This document shows positions 6,538-9,114 of a stretch of DNA of 9,114 nt, one piece after another (position 1 is the stretch's first letter; the number at the start of each line of letters is the position of its first letter). Where the stretch lies: the NCBI GenBank assembly GCA_021779635.1, contig JAJYAH010000221.1, forward strand, positions 1-9,114, in the 5' to 3' direction. The notes under the pieces were generated by a model. It did no database searches and was not told the origin of the DNA. It saw nothing but the letters and a program-made list of their open reading frames with translations. The position numbers and the translations under genes were made by a program. The stretch comes from Pseudomonadota bacterium. GTDB lineage: Bacteria; Pseudomonadota; Alphaproteobacteria; Rhizobiales; Xanthobacteraceae.

Positions 6538-7724
6538 TATGCCCGCCCTCCGAGAAGATGACGCGCCACGACCATGCGCTGCACTTCCGACGGCCCCTCT
6601 CCGATCCGTTTGATGCGCAGTTCACGGTACCACCGCTCCAGCGGCAGTTCCCGCGAGACGCCGAGGCCTCCGAGGATCTGGATGCAGCGATCAACTACAC
6701 GACCGGCCGTTTCCGTCGCGACGACTTTAGCTATCGACGATTCAATCTTGGGGCTCTGTCCGCGATCCGCGACCCACGCCGCCTGATAGACAAGAAGCCG
6801 CGCGGCGCGCAGTTCGATTTCGCTATCGGCGAGCATCCATTGAATGGATTGCTTTTCGGCAAGGCGCGACCCAAAGGCCTCGCGCTGCTGCGCCCAGTTG
6901 ATGGCGATTTCGAGCGCTGACTGTGCGATGCCCAAGGTGCCCGCTGCGTAGGGGATGCGCCCTTCGACCAGCCACTTCTCGGCAATCCTGAAGCCTTCTC
7001 CCTCCTCGCCCAAACGGTTCTCGGCCGGCACTTCGACGTTGTCGAAATGAAGCTCGTAAGGAAACCAAGCCCTGATCACGGGTATCGGTTTTGTGGAAAG
7101 ACCCTTGCTGTTACCGTCGACAATGAAGCAGGTAATGCCGCCCCGGCTCTTTTGGTCGCCGGTACGCGCGAATACGATGCCCCAGGCGGCACCTTCCGCA
7201 GCGGTGATCCACATCTTTGTTCCGTTCAGAACGTAATGATCGCCCTTTCGCGCCGCGCGGCAGCGAATGGAGCGTGCGGGATCGGAGCCGCCGGAGGCCT
7301 CGCTGATCGCGACGAATGTCTTCTTGCCGGTCTCGACCGTCGGGAGCCCATATTTTTCGATTTGCTGTGGCGTACCTTGCCAGATGACATTTGGTGGATC
7401 GGCGCCGAATGCGCCCAGAGCGGGGATGTAGGCCCCCATCCGGCAGCGCGACGATTCTTCGGTGAGCACGGCCTGCCCCAGCAGGCTTAGTCCGGCGCCG
7501 CCGAATTTTTCGGGCGTCCGATAGCACCACAGGCCCATTGCTTTCGCCTTCTCTTGAAGGGGGAGCTGCTTGTCGCGAGGTACCGAGTAGGCGTCGTATT
7601 CGAGAGTATCCTCGACCGCCTTGACGTCAGTCGCCATGAAGCGTCGAACGGATTCACGAACTTGCTTGAGCTCGTGGGGAAGATCCCACGATCCGTCCGG
7701 ATTTTCAGCGGAGGCCGCTTGCAT
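6537..7724 (-). CDS. Acyl-CoA dehydrogenase (first gene of operon)
   Basis: A 395-residue protein with the full three-part acyl-CoA dehydrogenase layout: N-terminal helices (about 15-130), middle beta domain (AISEASGGSDPA at 139-150, LNGTKMWITAA at 166-176, and LHFDNVEVPAENRLGEEGEGF at 225-245), and C-terminal helices (QREAFGSRLAEKQSIQWMLAD at 280-300, ILGGLGVSRELPLERWYRE at 350-368). IGEGPSEVQR (374-383) carries Glu376 at the position of the usual catalytic base. Expected: FAD-dependent 2,3-oxidation of an acyl-CoA in the cytoplasm, passing electrons to ETF. The ATG at 7724 follows AAGGAG with 10 bases between. As first gene it sits directly behind the promoter and operator shared with the IclR gene. 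Chain-length or ring specificity cannot be read from the sequence. Confidence 0.93.
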   Translation of the reverse strand: MQAASAENPDGSWDLPHELKQVRESVRRFMATDVKAVEDTLEYDAYSVPRDKQLPLQEKAKAMGLWCYRTPEKFGGAGLSLLGQAVLTEESSRCRMGAYIPALGAFGADPPNVIWQGTPQQIEKYGLPTVETGKKTFVAISEASGGSDPARSIRCRAARKGDHYVLNGTKMWITAAEGAAWGIVFARTGDQKSRGGITCFIVDGNSKGLSTKPIPVIRAWFPYELHFDNVEVPAENRLGEEGEGFRIAEKWLVEGRIPYAAGTLGIAQSALEIAINWAQQREAFGSRLAEKQSIQWMLADSEIELRAARLLVYQAAWVADRGQSPKIESSIAKVVATETAGRVVDRCIQILGGLGVSRELPLERWYRELRIKRIGEGPSEVQRMVVARHLLGGRA

Positions 7725-7734
7725 CGTCTATAAT

Positions 7735-7740
7735 CTCCTT
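7735..7740 (-). promoter_or_regulatory. Ribosome binding site of the operon's first gene
   Basis: AAGGAG on the minus strand, 10 bases before the ATG at 7724. It is a near-consensus Shine-Dalgarno sequence and fixes the start of the acyl-CoA dehydrogenase. Confidence 0.7.
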
Positions 7741-7750
7741 ACAATACACA

Positions 7751-7775
7751 GTTCTGGTATTTAGAACGATGTTCC
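7751..7775. promoter_or_regulatory. Three-half-site operator, probable IclR-family binding site
   Basis: GTTCT (7751-7755), seven bases, AGAAC (7763-7767) form a perfect inverted repeat; three bases later GTTCC (7771-7775) adds a third half-site. The same arrangement with the same spacings recurs at 8954-8978. It lies downstream of the -10 box of the operon promoter, where a bound repressor would block transcription. Some IclR-family regulators, such as PcaU and PobR, use three repeated half-sites. That the protein at 7857-8720 is the binder is inferred from position. Confidence 0.6.
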
Positions 7776-7777
7776 TA

Positions 7778-7808
7778 TATATCGTCACAAACGGACGGCC
7801 TTTGTCAA
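7778..7808 (-). promoter_or_regulatory. Candidate promoter of the catabolic operon
   Basis: On the minus strand TTGACA (7808-7803) is a perfect -35 box. An AT-rich GATATATA run follows, and taking GATATA (7783-7778) as the -10 box gives a 19-base spacer, slightly long. Transcription would begin near 7771, inside the operator, leaving a leader of about 47 bases before the ATG at 7724. The -35 box is the strong part; the -10 assignment is uncertain. Confidence 0.5.
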
Positions 7809-7830
7809 GCGTACCGATTCAGGGTTATCC
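7802..7830 (+). promoter_or_regulatory. Candidate iclR promoter, sharing the -35 region
   Basis: TTGTCA (7802-7807), 17 bases, then TTATCC (7825-7830) make a weak sigma-70-like promoter. Its -35 box lies on the same bases as the minus-strand TTGACA, so the two promoters overlap back to back and RNA polymerase could occupy only one at a time. A start near 7837 leaves about 20 bases to the ATG at 7857. Confidence 0.35.
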
Positions 7831-7856
7831 ATTGAGCCGTCGCGGAACCGCTATGC

Positions 7857-8720
7857 ATGAGCGTGAAATCGATATCGGCTGAGGCGTTGGTGGGAAATTT
7901 GATGGTGAAAAAGTCCAAACGAAGGGTCGTTGAGGCCCACGATCCGAAGCCCGCGGCCGAAGCGCGGCTCGACACCACCGTCGTGAAAGCACTCGCGGTT
8001 CTTGAGATGTTGGCTAATTCGGACGTGCCGCTCGGGGTTTCCGCCATCGGTCATGCGCTTAATCTGCAGAAGAGCAACGTCCATCGTTTGCTGCAAACGC
8101 TGTCCGAACTAGGCTACGTACAAAAGCACATAGATTCGAGTCGCTACTCGCTAACGCTTAAGCCTTGGGAACTGGGAATGCGCGTGATGGGTCGCAGTCA
8201 ATTGCGCCGCGCCGCGGCCCCTTTCATGCGGGCTCTCAATCAAGAATGCCAAGAGACTGTGTACCTTTCCGTGCTCAGCGGAACGGAAATACTCTATCTC
8301 GACAGAATTGACGCTGCTTATCCGCTACGCCCGACAGTCCGCCCCGGGGAGCGAGTACCTGCGGTATTTCCTGCGTCAGGGAAACTGTTGCTTGCGCACC
8401 AACCGAACGCCGAAATGCTTGTTCGTAAGATTGTTGCCACTTTCCCCAGCGCTGCAGCGCTCGATGTTGGCGGAATCATGCGTGAGCTTGAATCAATTCG
8501 TCGCCAAGGCTTTTCGACCTCGATGAGCGGCTGGCAGCCGCGCGTAAATTCGGTCGCAGCGATCATTCCTAATGGATCAGGAACACCGTTCGCGGCAGTC
8601 GGCGTTGCTGGGCCTTCCGAACGCCTGCCCCAAGACAAGCTCGAGTCTCTGGCGCCCGCAGTGCTCAACGCAGCGGCGCAAATTTCCGAAACGCTCGGAA
8701 GCGTGGATAGTTCGCTGTGA
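7857..8720 (+). CDS. IclR-family transcriptional regulator
   Basis: A 287-residue protein. After a basic, poorly conserved N-terminus (1-38) come the winged HTH (about 40-95: VVKALAVLEMLANS, GVSAIGHALNLQKSNVHRLLQTLSELGYVQ) and the IclR effector domain (about 105-280: QECQETVYLSVLSGTEILYLDRID, the VRPGERVPAVFPASGKLLLA segment, GFSTSMSGWQPRVNSVAAII). These match IclR proteins that sense small acids or acyl compounds and repress or activate a neighbouring catabolic operon. It is divergent from the five-gene operon with 132 bases between start codons, which makes that operon its likely target. Two starts are possible: ATG 7857, used here, with GGAA 9 bases before it, or ATG 7902, with GGTGGGA 6 bases before it, giving 272 residues. 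The ligand is unknown. Confidence 0.9.
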   Translation: MSVKSISAEALVGNLMVKKSKRRVVEAHDPKPAAEARLDTTVVKALAVLEMLANSDVPLGVSAIGHALNLQKSNVHRLLQTLSELGYVQKHIDSSRYSLTLKPWELGMRVMGRSQLRRAAAPFMRALNQECQETVYLSVLSGTEILYLDRIDAAYPLRPTVRPGERVPAVFPASGKLLLAHQPNAEMLVRKIVATFPSAAALDVGGIMRELESIRRQGFSTSMSGWQPRVNSVAAIIPNGSGTPFAAVGVAGPSERLPQDKLESLAPAVLNAAAQISETLGSVDSSL

Positions 8721-8724
8721 GCTC

Positions 8725-8741
8725 TTGCCGCAAGGCGGCAA
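8725..8741 (+). terminator. Stem-loop after iclR, possible terminator
   Basis: TTGCCGC (8725-8731), loop AAG, GCGGCAA (8735-8741): a perfect 7-bp stem starting 4 bases after the stop codon. No T-run follows, so it may be a weak or Rho-assisted terminator, or an mRNA 3' end stabiliser. Confidence 0.4.
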
Positions 8742-8913
8742 CGGTCACGGCAGAAGCCAATCACCCCGCCCAAGCAGAGATCTAAACCCTGCGGTACGCC
8801 CCGACGACCATATCGTGTGATCGTGGCACCGTCGGCTCCTTTGTGCGATCCGCACGCATGCCAATCCGTCACCGATACTTATATTAGATCCGACAACCCC
8901 GCCAGACACCAGC
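8742..8913. other. Intergenic stretch with no recognised gene
   Basis: No supported coding sequence or RNA gene was seen in these 172 bases. A long antisense frame here is the continuation of a shadow of the iclR gene. The only structure is a 5-bp inverted repeat GTGCG-ATC-CGCAC at 8843-8855, too short to interpret. Confidence 0.5.
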
Positions 8914-8943
8914 TTGACTCACTCACTTCGCTCTGCATATTAT
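8914..8943 (+). promoter_or_regulatory. Sigma-70-like promoter facing the right edge
   Basis: TTGACT (8914-8919), 18 bases, TATTAT (8938-8943): five of six matches in each box. Ten bases after the -10 box begins the second copy of the operator, the same distance as for the operon promoter at 7778-7808. It must serve a gene running to the right. Confidence 0.55.
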
Positions 8944-8953
8944 TTGGTACAGT

Positions 8954-8978
8954 GTTCTGAATATTGGAACATCGATCT
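8954..8978. promoter_or_regulatory. Second copy of the three-half-site operator
   Basis: GTTCT (8954-8958), seven bases, GGAAC (8966-8970), three bases, GATCT (8974-8978). The spacings 7 and 3 are identical to those at 7751-7775, and the spacer keeps TATT. The site covers the expected transcription start of the rightward promoter, so the same regulator would control the gene beyond the window. Confidence 0.6.
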
Positions 8979-9097
8979 GACGCGTCGGAAATAGACTGTC
9001 GAACCTTAAACATTTGATGGATGCATCAGCATCGCGACAACGAGCGCCTCAAAGGCAACGATTCCCAACCAACAACATCAAAGTCCCGGGTGAAGAA

Positions 9098-9114
9098 ATG
9101 TTCAAACAGCGGAA
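9098..9114 (+). CDS. Probable start of a gene cut by the right edge
   Basis: ATG at 9098 is open to the window end and encodes MFKQR so far. GGGTGAAG stands shortly before it as a possible ribosome site. The same frame is open back to another ATG at 9017, which would add 27 residues rich in Arg, Gln and Pro that look unlike an ordinary N-terminus, so the later start is preferred. The promoter at 8914-8943 and operator at 8954-8978 point at it. Too little is visible to name a product. Confidence 0.3.

Noticed and set aside
8843..8855. GTGCG-ATC-CGCAC inverted repeat
   Set aside because: A 5-bp stem is too short to separate from chance, and it is not placed at a recognised promoter.
8318..8872. 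A 184-codon open frame on the minus strand
   Set aside because: It overlaps the IclR effector domain in antisense; low-complexity composition with no family signature.
1..9114. CRISPR arrays, tRNA or rRNA genes, toxin-antitoxin pairs, prophage genes, intact transposase
   Set aside because: None was seen: no regularly spaced repeats, no cloverleaf-like sequences noticed, and no mobile-element or phage protein motifs in any plausible frame.

Overview
The window comes from a moderately GC-rich proteobacterium. Gene content (CaiB/BaiF transferase, Cys-less thiolase-like protein with a DUF35 partner, acyl-CoA dehydrogenase, crotonase, LysR and IclR regulators) suits an alphaproteobacterium of the Bradyrhizobium/Rhodopseudomonas type. 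A betaproteobacterium cannot be excluded from sequence alone.

Layout. (1) 2-211: the last 69 residues of an acyl-CoA dehydrogenase entering from the left on the + strand. (2) 212-2909: a decaying regulator zone on the + strand. It holds a 19-bp tandem repeat, a truncated and frameshifted LysR gene, an apparently intact LysR paralogue (811-1767), a gene-free stretch with a strong inverted repeat (1974-2030), and a third LysR gene of GcvA type whose 5' end is broken. (3) 7724-2987, - strand: a tight five-gene operon in the order acyl-CoA dehydrogenase, crotonase, thiolase-like protein, DUF35 zinc-ribbon/OB protein, CoA transferase. Junctions are overlaps of 1 and 4 bases or gaps of 2 and 4 bases. 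(4) 7725-7856: a divergent regulatory region. (5) 7857-8720, + strand: an IclR-family regulator. (6) 8721-9114: a mostly non-coding stretch carrying a promoter and a second copy of the operator found in the divergent region; a new gene probably begins at the right edge.

How the genes may work together (inference). The CoA transferase would load a carboxylic acid onto CoA. The dehydrogenase would make the 2,3-enoyl-CoA and the crotonase would hydrate it. The thiolase-like/DUF35 pair would then cleave the carbon chain. There is no 3-hydroxyacyl-CoA dehydrogenase in the operon, and the thiolase-like protein lacks the nucleophilic Cys. A retro-aldol cleavage, as known for the steroid side-chain aldolase Ltp2-ChsH2(DUF35), therefore fits better than classical thiolysis. 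The substrate cannot be read from the sequence; a steroid-, terpenoid- or phenylpropanoid-like or branched acid is possible.

Regulation. The IclR protein is the obvious local regulator. A three-half-site element (GTTCT-N7-RGAAC-N3-GWTCY) occurs at 7751-7775, just downstream of a TTGACA promoter for the operon. It recurs with identical spacing at 8954-8978, just downstream of a TTGACT/TATTAT promoter facing right. This suggests one regulon covering the operon, perhaps iclR itself, and the gene beyond the right edge.
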